From Alphaproteobacteria bacterium (GTDB lineage Bacteria; Pseudomonadota; Alphaproteobacteria; UBA7887), in contig JANQOH010000395.1 of assembly GCA_028289725.1 (NCBI GenBank), forward strand, positions 1-21,812: a DNA stretch of 21,812 nucleotides, given 5' to 3'. Below the pieces are notes generated by a model. That model was not told the DNA's origin. It did not search any database and was given only the letters and a program-made list of their open reading frames with translations. How positions within the stretch are numbered: the first letter of the stretch is position 1; each line of letters opens with the position of its first letter. Shown here in pieces: positions 7,684 through 16,221 of this stretch. Both the position numbers and the translations under genes were made by a program.

Positions 7684-8553
7684 CTATTCGGGCGTGGTTT
7701 CTTCGCGTTGGGCTGTTAGCACCTCGACGTCTTTTTCGGGCGGTACCATGGGCGGACACGGAATGTGGCGGTGCTCGCTAACCGTGCGCTTGAAAACATG
7801 GAGCGGGCAAGCGCCGTTCACCATGAAGCGATAGGTGCGATACACGTCGCGGCCGGGTCGGACACCACCGGCTTCGGCTGTGAACAGCGCACGATAGCCG
7901 GCCTGCTTCGCCATTTCGATCAGCGCCTTATTGTACCAGCCGCCCGGCCAGGCGAAGTAATCGACCGGCTTGCCGAGTTCTCGCTCCAAAATTGCTTTCG
8001 ATTCAACAAGTTCGAACAGAGCATCCTTATGATCACGGCCTGGCGTATCACCGCGCACCCAGGTCACGAGATTGCTTGATCGAACATAGGGGTGGGTCAT
8101 TGAGTGGGCTTGGATCTCGAAGTTCGGATCATTCGAAATCGCCCGAAGATCACTCCACTTCATGTAGTTCCCACGCTTTTGGCGTTCAGGCGCGATGCCG
8201 CCGTCGGGAAAAATGAAAAAAGCCGCTTTGTGGTTGTATTTTCGGAGCACCGGCAGGGCGCGGAGCTGGCTCTTCCAACCGTCATCAAACGTGATTACGA
8301 CGGAGCGCTCGGGCATCGGCGCGCCATTCATGAACGCATCAAGTTCCGACAAAGCGAGCGTCCGGTACCCAGCATCGTGGAGATACCGCATTTGGCTTTC
8401 GAAGCGGGGCAGAGAGACAACGCTCAGATTTCCCCGATCGGGGTTCAGCGTAATGGCATGATAAGCAAGGACGGAGATGCGATTGGAATCGGCAAATGCC
8501 GCGGACACAAAACTCATCGTCAAGGCGACGAACATCACCGTCAGACACCGCAT
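7684..8553 (-). CDS. Secreted polysaccharide deacetylase-family protein
   Basis: I prefer the ATG at 8553 (289 residues), which has a GGGGGTGG stretch about 6 bases upstream; an in-frame GTG at 8562 is the alternative. A signal peptide (about 1-22, ending SAAFA) directs it across the inner membrane. The NodB-type deacetylase domain is clear: ISVLAYHAITLN near the N-terminus, the TFDDGW motif (D90, D91), the metal-ligand motif HSMTHP (H150, H154), and FAWPGGWYN in place of the usual arginine-proline motif. The arrangement resembles PgaB-type N-deacetylases. Expected chemistry is metal-dependent N- or O-deacetylation of an envelope or extracellular polysaccharide. No polysaccharide synthesis gene is nearby, so the substrate is open. 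Confidence 0.88.
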   Translation of the reverse strand: MRCLTVMFVALTMSFVSAAFADSNRISVLAYHAITLNPDRGNLSVVSLPRFESQMRYLHDAGYRTLALSELDAFMNGAPMPERSVVITFDDGWKSQLRALPVLRKYNHKAAFFIFPDGGIAPERQKRGNYMKWSDLRAISNDPNFEIQAHSMTHPYVRSSNLVTWVRGDTPGRDHKDALFELVESKAILERELGKPVDYFAWPGGWYNKALIEMAKQAGYRALFTAEAGGVRPGRDVYRTYRFMVNGACPLHVFKRTVSEHRHIPCPPMVPPEKDVEVLTAQREETTPE

Positions 8554-8784
8554 CGATGCCACCCCCAGCGCATAATTCCAGACCGCCCCCGCACGGGCAC
8601 CTAGTAAACGCTAGCGCGATATCGATTTGGCGGCAAAGTATTCTGATTGGGCCGCGTTTATTGGCCCAATTCATGGCGTTAGGGCACTTGCGCAGCGACC
8701 AATGCTAATTGCGGACATTCATTAGAACATTCGTTTGATTCGCCGCGCGTCGAATCACCGCCCCGAATCAGCCACCGGGCTCCA
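8554..8784. other. Spacer between lipoprotein and deacetylase genes
   Basis: This 231-base spacer separates two minus-strand genes. It holds the deacetylase ribosome binding site and an 8-base inverted repeat, ATTGGGCC (8646-8653) and GGCCCAAT (8663-8670), with a 9-base loop. The repeat has no T-run after it, so it is not a classical intrinsic terminator. No gene is visible. Confidence 0.5.
8646..8670. repeat. Inverted repeat / possible hairpin
   Basis: Perfect 8-base arms ATTGGGCC and GGCCCAAT are separated by 9 bases. The site lies between the minus-strand lipoprotein and deacetylase genes. It could be a weak transcription attenuator or an operator for the deacetylase gene; no T-tract follows on either strand. 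Confidence 0.5.
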
Positions 8785-9150
8785 TCAATCGATTCGGTTG
8801 TAGGCCAAGACTCCATCGCTATTTTGCGCGGTGAGCAAGAGCCGGCCATTGTCGAACGAGACTTTGTATAGAGAGGCCCCGGCAATGGCGAGAATGCCTC
8901 CGAGTTCGATCTTCATTGTCTCATCATCGAGAAACTCGTAGTCGCCATTGATCGCGATACCGGTGATCGATTCTTGAAACGACACGGTGCCACCCTTGAA
9001 GAACTCGAGGATGCTGCCGTTCGCGTTCTCGGCATCTTGCCAGCGCCCGACGATTTGATCTTGCGGCGACTCAGAGCACCCGGCGAGCCATCCGCCGACA
9101 AGAACCAGAACAAGGAGCGCGCGTGCCGCGCGGACAGTGTGCAAAGTCAT
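8785..9150 (-). CDS. Small lipoprotein of unknown function
   Basis: The chosen ATG at 9150 gives 121 residues and places the signal sequence at the N-terminus; an upstream in-frame start at 9195 would bury it. Residues 7-21 are basic then hydrophobic and end in the lipobox LAGC (C25), so the protein should be lipid-anchored. The mature part has IVGRWQDAENANGSILEFFK followed by repeated strand-forming segments (GTVSFQES, GDYEFLDDETMKIELGG, LLLTAQ). This resembles the small lipocalin-like domains that begin with a GxW motif. The function is not known. It is not closely linked to either neighbour (about 146 bases to the alcohol dehydrogenase stop and about 231 bases to the deacetylase start). 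Confidence 0.8.
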   Translation of the reverse strand: MTLHTVRAARALLVLVLVGGWLAGCSESPQDQIVGRWQDAENANGSILEFFKGGTVSFQESITGIAINGDYEFLDDETMKIELGGILAIAGASLYKVSFDNGRLLLTAQNSDGVLAYNRID

Positions 9151-9296
9151 GTGATGGATCCTATTCAAACCCGTGTCGGGCAGGGCGGCAGGCAACGGGC
9201 CAAATGTGTATGACGCAAAAGCGGAACGCGCAACCGGCAGGTGCTTTGACTCACGGAAGCGGTATGCCGAACCAACCCGCCGTCGATCGCGTGCGG

Positions 9297-10442
9297 CTAC
9301 AGACTTTCTCGTATCAAAGTTTCGGCGGCCTCATAGTCGAGCGTGACGGGATTGCCGGCCGCGCATGGATCGGCGATCGCCATGCCGGCCAGCTCAATGA
9401 TCTTGTTCTCCGTCACGCCAAGATCCCGCAGCCGTTCCGGAATACCGATGTCCGTCATGAGCGTGTGCAGGTATGCCAAAAATCCATCAAAGCCGCCGTC
9501 GATTCCAAGATAGGCCGCCACGCGCATAATCTTGTCCTCGACGGCCGGGCGATTGAAGCGCAGCACCGGCAACATGAATACGGCATTGGTTGTGCCGTGG
9601 TGCGTTCCAAATAGCGACCCCACCGGATGGGAAAGCGCGTGGATTGCTCCTAAGCCTTTCTGAAAGGCCGTCGCGCCCATCGCGGCAGCGCTCATCATGT
9701 GGGCGCGCGCTTCCAGATCGCCGGGCTCCGCGACGGCGCGCGGCAGGTTCTCTTTGACAAGGCGCATGCCTTCCAGCGCGATGCCCTCGGCGAGGGGGTG
9801 GTAGGTCGGTGCGCAATATGCTTCCAAACAATGGGCGAACGCATCCATCCCGGTTCCCGCCGTCACGGGTTTGGGCAGGCCGACGGTCAGCGCGGGGTCA
9901 CAGATCACCACGCTCGGCAACATCTTGGGATGAAAAATGATCTTCTTGGTCTTGGTTTCCGAATTGGTGATGACGCTGGCCCGCCCGACTTCGGAGCCCG
10001 TTCCGGCGGTTGTGGGCACCGCGACGATCGGGGCGATCGCACTTGCGTCCGCGCGCTTCCAATAATCGCCGACATCTTCAAAATCCCAAATCGGTCGCGA
10101 CTGTCCGGCCATGAAAGCGAGGGCCTTGCCGAGATCGAGGCCTGAGCCGCCGCCGAACGCGACCACGCCGTCGTGACCACCGGCGCGGTACGCCTCGAGG
10201 CCAGCCGCGACATTCAGTTCCGTTGGGTTGGGATCAACCTCGGCGAAGAGACCGCGCCCCAGTCCACGTTCGTCGAGCAGATTGAGCGTATTTTCGGTGA
10301 TCGCAAGTTTGCCGAGGCCGCGATCGGTCACCAGCAATGGATTTTGTATGCCCGCGCTTTCACACGCGTCCCCGATTTCGTGAATGCGTCCGGCGCCGAA
10401 CCATATCGCGGTCGGGAAAGACCAATTTCCGCTGAGCTGCAT
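9297..10442 (-). CDS. Iron-containing (group III) alcohol dehydrogenase
   Basis: I start the gene at the ATG at 10442, 5 bases after the aldehyde dehydrogenase stop, giving 381 residues, the normal family size. The upstream in-frame extension lies within the previous gene. The nucleotide-binding loop FGGGSGLDLGKA is at 96-107. Metal ligands match the FucO pattern: D200 and H204 (GTGMDAFAHCLEAY), H268 (AIHALSHPVG) and H282 (GTHHGTTN), with H272 the conserved active-site histidine. The enzyme should oxidise a primary alcohol to an aldehyde with NAD(P), or the reverse. It is the last gene of a three-gene operon with an aldehyde dehydrogenase and a glutamine-synthetase-like ligase. This suggests the substrate is an alcohol generated by, or carried on, the product of that ligase. 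Confidence 0.92.
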   Translation of the reverse strand: MQLSGNWSFPTAIWFGAGRIHEIGDACESAGIQNPLLVTDRGLGKLAITENTLNLLDERGLGRGLFAEVDPNPTELNVAAGLEAYRAGGHDGVVAFGGGSGLDLGKALAFMAGQSRPIWDFEDVGDYWKRADASAIAPIVAVPTTAGTGSEVGRASVITNSETKTKKIIFHPKMLPSVVICDPALTVGLPKPVTAGTGMDAFAHCLEAYCAPTYHPLAEGIALEGMRLVKENLPRAVAEPGDLEARAHMMSAAAMGATAFQKGLGAIHALSHPVGSLFGTHHGTTNAVFMLPVLRFNRPAVEDKIMRVAAYLGIDGGFDGFLAYLHTLMTDIGIPERLRDLGVTENKIIELAGMAIADPCAAGNPVTLDYEAAETLIRESL

Positions 10443-10447
10443 CGCCG

Positions 10448-11824
10448 TCAAACTTTTTTCAGGTGGAAAGATTTCGGCCGCGTCAGGTTGTGATAGCCGA
10501 TGACCGACAGCGCGCCGCCTCGGCCCGTGTCCTTGCGGCCTGTCCAACACAGAGCGGGATCAAGATAATCGCAGCGATTCATGAACACTGTTCCCGTGTC
10601 GATCCCCGACGCGACGCTTTCGGCGCGCTCCAGATCTTTCGTCCACAGCGATGCGGTCAGGCCGAAAGCACTGTCGTTCATGAGAGTGACCGCGTCGTCG
10701 TCGCTCTTGACCTTCATGATGCCGACGACGGGCCCAAATGTTTCGTCGCGCATGATGCGCATGCCGTGATCAACACCGCTCAGAATTTGCGGGCTGACAT
10801 AGGCACCACCGTCATCTTCTTTGAAGGGTGCGATAAGCGGCTTCGCGCCGGCTGACTGGGCTTCGGCCATTTGCGCACGGACGTCCGCCGCAAAGCGTTT
10901 GTGCGCCATCGGGCCCAACGTCGTTTCCTCGTCCAGCGGGTTACCGAGCTTGGATGCCTCGACGATTGCAACCGCTTTGTCGACAAACTGATCGTACAGA
11001 CCTTCGGCGACGTAAATGCGCTCGATACCGCAGCAGGATTGGCCGGAATTGAACATCGCGCCGTCGATGAGCGTTTCGGCGGCCGCTTCCAGGTCGGCAT
11101 CCTCCATAACATAGCCCGGATCTTTTCCGCCGAGTTCCAAGCCGAGGCCGGTGAAGGTGCCGGCGGCCGCGCGCTCGATTGCCTGACCGGCGCCAACCGA
11201 CCCGGTGAAGTTCACGAAACCGAAAGCGCGCCCCGCGATTAGCCGGGCCACCGTTTCGTGATCTAGCAAAAGGTTCTGAAAGATGTCTGGCGGTACGCCC
11301 GCTTCGTGGAAGGTGCGAGCCATGCGCTCGCCCACCAAAAGCGTTTGCGTCGCGTGCTTGAGCATGACCGCGTTGCCGGCAATCAAAGCCGGAACCACGG
11401 TGTTGACCGCGGTCATGTAGGGGTAATTCCATGGTGCGATGACAAAAACGATACCGTGCGGCTCGCGCCGGATGTAGCGGCGAAATCCCGCATCATCGGA
11501 AATCTCGATCGGCTTCAGCGCGTCTTCCGCGATGTCCGCCATGTATCGCGCGCGCTCTTCAAACCCGTTAAACTCGCCGCCGTAGCGCACCGGGCGCCCC
11601 ATTTGCCATGCGAGCTCTGGGACCACCTCGTCATTCATCTCGCCGACGCGTTCGACGCCTGCCATGACGAGTTGGCGGCGTTCGTCGAGCGATCGAGCGG
11701 CCCATTCGGTTTGCGCCGCTTCTGCGCGGCCAACCGCGGCCGCCGCGTCGTCTAAGGAAAGAGTCGGCCGCTCGGCGTATGTCGACCCGTCGATCGGTGA
11801 AATACAGGTCAGTGTTTTGGTCAC
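10448..11824 (-). CDS. NAD(P)-dependent aldehyde dehydrogenase
   Basis: A 458-residue member of the ALDH superfamily starting at a GTG (11824) that overlaps the stop of the upstream ligase gene in a GTGA. The active-site set is complete: N133 (PWNYP), K156 (MLKHA), E230 (LELGGKDP) and the catalytic C264 (NSGQSCCGIER), followed by ETFGPVVGI. It is slightly shorter than the usual 480-500 residues, as seen in succinate-semialdehyde-type enzymes. It would oxidise an aldehyde to the carboxylate in the cytoplasm. Translational coupling to the glutamine-synthetase-like gene and the 5-base gap to the alcohol dehydrogenase argue that it works on an intermediate of the same pathway, possibly a gamma-glutamyl amino aldehyde. 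The exact substrate cannot be read from the sequence. Confidence 0.92.
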   Translation of the reverse strand: MTKTLTCISPIDGSTYAERPTLSLDDAAAAVGRAEAAQTEWAARSLDERRQLVMAGVERVGEMNDEVVPELAWQMGRPVRYGGEFNGFEERARYMADIAEDALKPIEISDDAGFRRYIRREPHGIVFVIAPWNYPYMTAVNTVVPALIAGNAVMLKHATQTLLVGERMARTFHEAGVPPDIFQNLLLDHETVARLIAGRAFGFVNFTGSVGAGQAIERAAAGTFTGLGLELGGKDPGYVMEDADLEAAAETLIDGAMFNSGQSCCGIERIYVAEGLYDQFVDKAVAIVEASKLGNPLDEETTLGPMAHKRFAADVRAQMAEAQSAGAKPLIAPFKEDDGGAYVSPQILSGVDHGMRIMRDETFGPVVGIMKVKSDDDAVTLMNDSAFGLTASLWTKDLERAESVASGIDTGTVFMNRCDYLDPALCWTGRKDTGRGGALSVIGYHNLTRPKSFHLKKV

Positions 11825-13188
11825 GCGCGCTCAAAGCCTCGCGCCACTTCGTAGTTCGTGACCACGCGGTCGAACTCCTCTTGTTCCCACGTCGCCGCGC
11901 GCGTGTAGTGATCAATAACATCATCCCCAAACGCCTCCCGCAGCATTTTCGATTTCCGCATGGCCTCGGTGGCGGCGCGCAGGGTTGATGGAACATCACG
12001 GCTCCGCTTGCTGGCGTAAAGATCGCCAGCGGTTGGCGGCGGCAGCTCAAGCTTGTCTTTCACGCCCTTAAGGCCCGCGGCGAGCTGTGCGGCGAGGGCG
12101 AGATATGGATTGAAGTCCGAACCGCCGATCCGGCATTCGATACGAACTGCTTCCGTGTGTTCACCACACAGACGGAAGCCTGCGGTGCGGTTGTCGATCG
12201 ACCAGGCAGTTTTGGTCGGCGCAAACGTCCCTTTGGCGAAGCGCTTATAAGAGTTGATGTAGGGTGCCAAAAAATAAGTCGTGTCGGCCGCATATTGGAT
12301 CAGGCCCGCCACATAGTGTCGCATGATCCCCGACATGCCGTGGTCGGCGCTGTCATCAAAAAACACGCTCTTGCCGTTCCGATCGCTGAGCGATTGGTGA
12401 ATGTGCGAGGCGCTGCCGACGCGGTCGTGATGCCATTTGGCGATGAAGCTTGCGGCATGACCGTGTTGCCAAGCGATCTCTTTCGTCGCGTGCTTGGCGA
12501 TGGTGTGGTGGTCGGCGCAGGCAATCGGATCCGCGTACCGAATGTTCAGCTCTTCCTGTCCCGCTTCGGCTTCACCCTTCGAATTTTCAACCGGCACGCC
12601 GGAGGCGTAGAGGTGATTGCGTAGCGGTCGCATCACCACTTCTTCCTTGGTGGTCTGAAGAATGTGGTAATCTTCATTGTAGCCGCTGATCGGTTCCAAA
12701 TCTCGGAAACCCGAGCGACGGATTTCGTCAAAACTCTTTTCAAATAGAAAGAATTCAAGCTCCGTCGCCATGTTCGCGGTGAGGCCGTGGGCCTCCAACT
12801 GTTCAACCTGCCGCTTTAAGACGGTCCGCGGGTTATGCGGCACTCCTTCATGCTTATGATGGTCGACGATGTCGCTCAGCACCATGGCGGTACCGTCCAG
12901 CCAGGCAACGCGCCGCAAGGTCGAAAGGTCCGGCCGCATGACGTAATCGCCATAGCCGTCCTCCCAGCTGGTGGCGGCGTATCCGTCCGGCGTCGCCATT
13001 TCGAGATCGGTGGCGAGCAAATAATTGCAGCAATGTGTTTCCTCCCAGGCGCCGTCGAGGAAATGCTGGGCGTGGAAGCGCTTACCCATCAAGCGGCCTT
13101 GCATATCGACCAGGCAGACAAGAACCGTGTCGATCTCTCCGGCGCCGACATGAGACTTGAGATTGTCGAGAGAAAGAAGTCCGGTCAT
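11821..13188 (-). CDS. Glutamine synthetase-family ligase (PuuA/IpuC-like gamma-glutamyl-amine synthetase)
   Basis: I chose the ATG at 13188, with AGGA about 10 bases upstream; a longer in-frame start at 13218 falls inside a terminator. The 455-residue protein has the GS catalytic core: metal-ligand ATELEFFLFE (E143, E145), GEAEAGQEELN (E208, E212), the SHIHQSL histidines (H262, H264), KRFAKGTFAPTKTAWSIDNR, and the C-terminal ECRIGGSDFNPYLALAA. It lacks the NLYxLPPEE tyrosine segment adenylylated in housekeeping GlnA. Relatives with this pattern (PuuA, IpuC, Streptomyces GlnA3/GlnA4) attach glutamate to polyamines, isopropylamine or ethanolamine in place of ammonia. Coupling to aldehyde and alcohol dehydrogenases supports a catabolic gamma-glutamylation role. 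No gamma-glutamyl hydrolase is present in the window. The amine is unknown. Confidence 0.88.
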   Translation of the reverse strand: MTGLLSLDNLKSHVGAGEIDTVLVCLVDMQGRLMGKRFHAQHFLDGAWEETHCCNYLLATDLEMATPDGYAATSWEDGYGDYVMRPDLSTLRRVAWLDGTAMVLSDIVDHHKHEGVPHNPRTVLKRQVEQLEAHGLTANMATELEFFLFEKSFDEIRRSGFRDLEPISGYNEDYHILQTTKEEVVMRPLRNHLYASGVPVENSKGEAEAGQEELNIRYADPIACADHHTIAKHATKEIAWQHGHAASFIAKWHHDRVGSASHIHQSLSDRNGKSVFFDDSADHGMSGIMRHYVAGLIQYAADTTYFLAPYINSYKRFAKGTFAPTKTAWSIDNRTAGFRLCGEHTEAVRIECRIGGSDFNPYLALAAQLAAGLKGVKDKLELPPPTAGDLYASKRSRDVPSTLRAATEAMRKSKMLREAFGDDVIDHYTRAATWEQEEFDRVVTNYEVARGFERA

Positions 13189-13216
13189 GACGATGTCCTT
13201 CCTGGGCCAATGCAGC

Positions 13217-13242
13217 AAAAAGGCGCCGGCGAACCGGCGCCT
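13217..13242 (-). terminator. Intrinsic terminator after dctP
   Basis: Read on the minus strand, a perfect 9-base stem (AGGCGCCGG / CCGGCGCCT) with a TTCG loop is followed directly by five Ts. It lies 43 bases after the dctP stop and 29 bases before the ligase start. It should separate the TRAP operon from the enzyme operon, or attenuate read-through into it. Confidence 0.85.
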
Positions 13243-13284
13243 CTCTGGCGAAATTGACGGATTAGGTCTGCGTCTGTCGGCGCA

Positions 13285-14319
13285 TCAACCGTACCGATAA
13301 GGCCGGCCGGCCTTTTGCATGTCGTCGTTATATCTGCGGAAAATGTCGACGACTTGGGCTTTTATCTCCGACTCTGCGGCAATTTCATCCCAGAACTTGA
13401 CCGCGGCGGCTTCGACCTGCGCCCACTCGTCGTCGGGGATCGTGGTGAGTTGCATTTTGGTGCCGTTGACGCGGAGATTGGCTTCACCGCCCCAATACCA
13501 CCACTGGCGATAATAGTGGCTTTGCTCCATGCAAACCGAGAACAGCTCCTTGAGCCGGTCCGGAAGCTCGTTCCAACGATCCATGTTGGCGAAGAAGGAG
13601 CCGCACCAAGCGCCCGAGATATTGTTGGTCAGGAAATAGTCGGTCACGTCGGCCCAACCGACCGTGTAATCCTCGGTAATGCCCGACCAGGCGATGCCAT
13701 CCAACTCACCGGTCTGCACGGCAACTTCAATGTCTTCCCACGGCAGCGTTACCGGCACGACGCCGAATTGGCTCAGGAAGCGGCCGGCGGTCGGAAAGGT
13801 GAAGACGCGTTTGCCCTGCAGGTCAGCAAGCGAGTTGATCGGATCCTTGGTCGCAAAGTGGCACGGGTCCCACGCGCCGGCTGAAATGTGCTTCACGCCG
13901 ACCTTGGAATATTCCGCGTCCCAGATTTCCTTCAAGCCGTACTGGTTGAACAGCACGGGCACGTCGAGCGAGTAGCGGCTGGCGAACGGGAAGTAACCGC
14001 CGAAAACCGTGACTTCGGTCGGTGAGGCCATGGAGTCGTCGTCCGACTGAACAGCGTCGATGGTGCCTTTCTGCATGGCACGGAACAGCTCGCCCGTCGG
14101 GACGAGCTGATCGGCGAAGAATAGTTCGATCTCCATTTCGTCGCCGGCGATCTTATTGAAGCTCTCCACCGCCGGCACGATGACGTGCTCCGCGAGGGCC
14201 GGGCCGGCGTAGGTCTGCATGCGCCATTTGATCTTCGATTGCGCGATCGCGGGCGCCGCCAGCATCGAGGCCGGTGCGGCGGCTACGGCGCCTTTGATAA
14301 ATCCACGTCTTGTGGTCAT
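13285..14319 (-). CDS. dctP: TRAP transporter substrate-binding protein (DctP family)
   Basis: The 344-residue protein begins with a twin-arginine signal (TTRRGFIK, then AAAPASMLAAPAIAQ, cleavage near residue 27), so it is exported folded to the periplasm. The mature part KIKWRMQTYAGPALAEHV resembles the FcbT1/TakP branch of TRAP binding proteins. The segment GELDGIAWSGITEDYTVGW corresponds to the region that in TakP carries metal and ligand contacts. It should capture an organic anion or similar small molecule for the DctQM permease. The start is supported by GGAGGA close upstream. The order dctQ-dctM-dctP on one strand is a complete TRAP system. A terminator follows the gene. The ligand is not determined; adjacency to the gamma-glutamyl ligase operon suggests a nitrogen-containing substrate. 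Confidence 0.92.
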   Translation of the reverse strand: MTTRRGFIKGAVAAAPASMLAAPAIAQSKIKWRMQTYAGPALAEHVIVPAVESFNKIAGDEMEIELFFADQLVPTGELFRAMQKGTIDAVQSDDDSMASPTEVTVFGGYFPFASRYSLDVPVLFNQYGLKEIWDAEYSKVGVKHISAGAWDPCHFATKDPINSLADLQGKRVFTFPTAGRFLSQFGVVPVTLPWEDIEVAVQTGELDGIAWSGITEDYTVGWADVTDYFLTNNISGAWCGSFFANMDRWNELPDRLKELFSVCMEQSHYYRQWWYWGGEANLRVNGTKMQLTTIPDDEWAQVEAAAVKFWDEIAAESEIKAQVVDIFRRYNDDMQKAGRPYRYG

Positions 14320-14395
14320 TTGATCCTCCAGAAAGGTCCGACTGTTTTTCGGTATGAATGTCTGTATGGCTTCGGGTCGGAAATGAGCCTGTCTT

Positions 14396-15718
14396 CTACT
14401 TCGCGTAAACCGTCTCGGGCAGCCACAGCGCGATTTGCGGGAACATCATGATGACCGCCAAGGCGAGAACCATAACGAAAACAAACGGCAGAATAGAGCC
14501 ATAAATGTCCCGCAAGGTCACTTCGGGCGGCGCCATGGCGCGCATCAGGAACAGATTGTAGCCAAACGGTGGCGTCATATAGGCGATCTGGGTGGTGATG
14601 GTGTAAAGCACGCCGTACCAGATCAAGTCGAAACCCAGTTCGCGAACCAGCGGCACATAAAGCGGCGCGACGATCACCAGCATGGCCGTATCGTCCAAGA
14701 ACGTGCCCATCAAGATGAACGACAGCTGCATCAGGATGAGGATCATCCACGGATTGAGCCCAAGCTGCTCGGTGAACAAGTTGTCGATCGCACGCACGGC
14801 ACCCAAGCCGTCGAACACGGCACCGAAGCCGAGCGCCGCCAGGATGATCCACATGAACATGCACGAAATGCCAAGGGTTTGACGGACCGAGGTTTCGAAG
14901 ACTGCGCGCGTCATTCGGCCTTTCAGGACCGCCGCCAAGAACGCCGTCATTGCGCCGATCGCCGAGCTTTCCACCAATGACGTCCAGCCGTTGACGAACG
15001 GCACCATCATGGCCGCGAAGATACCGATTGGCAGCAGAGCCGCGCGCAATAAGCGGAGCTTCTCCGCCAGCGGAATATCCCGGTCTTCTTTCGGCAAGAC
15101 AGGGCCGAGTTCCGGTTGAATTCGGCAGCGAATGAAGATGTAGCCGATGAACAGCGCCGCCATCATCAGGCCCGGGACAACGCCCGCGAGCCACAACTGC
15201 CCGACAGGCTGGCGTGCAATCATGGCGTATAGGACGAGCACGACAGATGGCGGCACCAGAATGCCGAGCGACGAGCCGGCCTGGATCACGCCCGTGACCA
15301 TCCGCTTGTCATAGTTGCGTCGCAGCAGTTCGGGGAGGGCGATGGTCGCGCCGATGGCCATGCCGGCAACCGACAAACCGTTCATGGCGGAGATGAGGAC
15401 CATCAATCCGATCGTGCCGATCGCCAGGCCGCCGCTCACAGACCCCATCCAGACATGGAACATTTGATAGAGGTCGTCGGCGATCCGTGATTCCGACAAC
15501 AGATAGCCCATGAAGATGAACATCGTCAGCGTCAGTAGCGGATACCATTTCAGCAACTTCATCGCCGAAGCGAACGGTATGTCGGACCCGCCCGTGCCCC
15601 ACAGGGCCAACGCCGCAATCGCGGCCACCGCGCCGATAGCCCCGAATACGCGCTGGCCGGTGAACAGCATCAGCATCATCGACGCGAACATGAACAGCGC
15701 AATCATTTCGTAGGACAT
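14396..15718 (-). CDS. dctM: TRAP transporter large permease (DctM family)
   Basis: The 440-residue product is almost wholly hydrophobic, with about twelve membrane segments. It carries the hallmark DctM stretches VIQAGSSLGILVPPSVVLV (middle), FILMGTFLDDTAMLVIVAP and ITTQIAYMTPPFGYNLFLM. It is the sodium-driven translocation subunit. I place the start at the ATG at 15718, which shares a base with the dctQ stop (TGATG) and has AGGAGG 7 bases upstream; the GTG one codon earlier is possible. Sequence type resembles the FcbT3 (mannitol/chloroaromatic-type) branch of TRAP permeases. A gap of about 76 bases leads to dctP. Confidence 0.95.
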   Translation of the reverse strand: MSYEMIALFMFASMMLMLFTGQRVFGAIGAVAAIAALALWGTGGSDIPFASAMKLLKWYPLLTLTMFIFMGYLLSESRIADDLYQMFHVWMGSVSGGLAIGTIGLMVLISAMNGLSVAGMAIGATIALPELLRRNYDKRMVTGVIQAGSSLGILVPPSVVLVLYAMIARQPVGQLWLAGVVPGLMMAALFIGYIFIRCRIQPELGPVLPKEDRDIPLAEKLRLLRAALLPIGIFAAMMVPFVNGWTSLVESSAIGAMTAFLAAVLKGRMTRAVFETSVRQTLGISCMFMWIILAALGFGAVFDGLGAVRAIDNLFTEQLGLNPWMILILMQLSFILMGTFLDDTAMLVIVAPLYVPLVRELGFDLIWYGVLYTITTQIAYMTPPFGYNLFLMRAMAPPEVTLRDIYGSILPFVFVMVLALAVIMMFPQIALWLPETVYAK

Positions 15719-16221
15719 CACTCAGCCTCCTCGCGCAGCTTGAGGATGTCCTTGAACAGTTCGGAAATTGCTTGAAGCAGCACCAGGAAGATACCGACAC
15801 ACATGATGACTTTGATGGGCCACAAATAGGGCCGCCACGCGGTCGGGCTCCGCTCATTATATTGGAAGGAATAAGCGGTGCTTTCGATCGCGCCGTAAAG
15901 AAGTACGCCGAGATAGAAGATCAGGAAGAAGACGGTAAACGCGTCAAACTTCGCCTTTTTGCGATCCGACCAGCCGCCATAGAACAGATCCATGCGCACG
16001 TTCGTGCCGAGCTGAATCGAATAAGCGCCGCCCATAATGTAGTAGGCGACCATTGCGAACTGCGCGATTTCGAGAGTCCACAGCGAGGGCAGGAAAAACG
16101 TCTTCGAGATCGACGACCAAAGCAGCACGGCGATCATCACGAAGATGCCGTACATCATGACCCGCCCGACGCGATAATTGATCGCGTCGACAACGCGGAT
16201 GTAGTTCTTCATGAATGTCAT
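15718..16221 (-). CDS. dctQ: TRAP transporter small permease (DctQ family)
   Basis: A 167-residue membrane protein with four hydrophobic segments. It has the FcbT2-like signatures WTLEIAQFAMVAYYIMGGAY, GTNVRMDLFYGGWSDRKKAK and NERSPTAWRPYLWPIK. It pairs with DctM to form the TRAP permease. The ATG at 16221 overlaps the stop of an upstream 33-codon frame in an ATGA, which supports this start over the methionine three codons later; its own ribosome binding site is weak. Its stop overlaps dctM by one base. Confidence 0.92.
   Translation of the reverse strand: MTFMKNYIRVVDAINYRVGRVMMYGIFVMIAVLLWSSISKTFFLPSLWTLEIAQFAMVAYYIMGGAYSIQLGTNVRMDLFYGGWSDRKKAKFDAFTVFFLIFYLGVLLYGAIESTAYSFQYNERSPTAWRPYLWPIKVIMCVGIFLVLLQAISELFKDILKLREEAE

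Noticed and set aside
10443..10550. Longer start for the iron alcohol dehydrogenase
   Set aside because: The extra 36 residues overlap the aldehyde dehydrogenase coding end and are unlike the family, which begins at the 10442 ATG.
13189..13218. Longer start for the glutamine-synthetase-like gene
   Set aside because: The 13218 start falls in the T-run and stem of the intrinsic terminator; the ATG at 13188 matches the family N-terminus.
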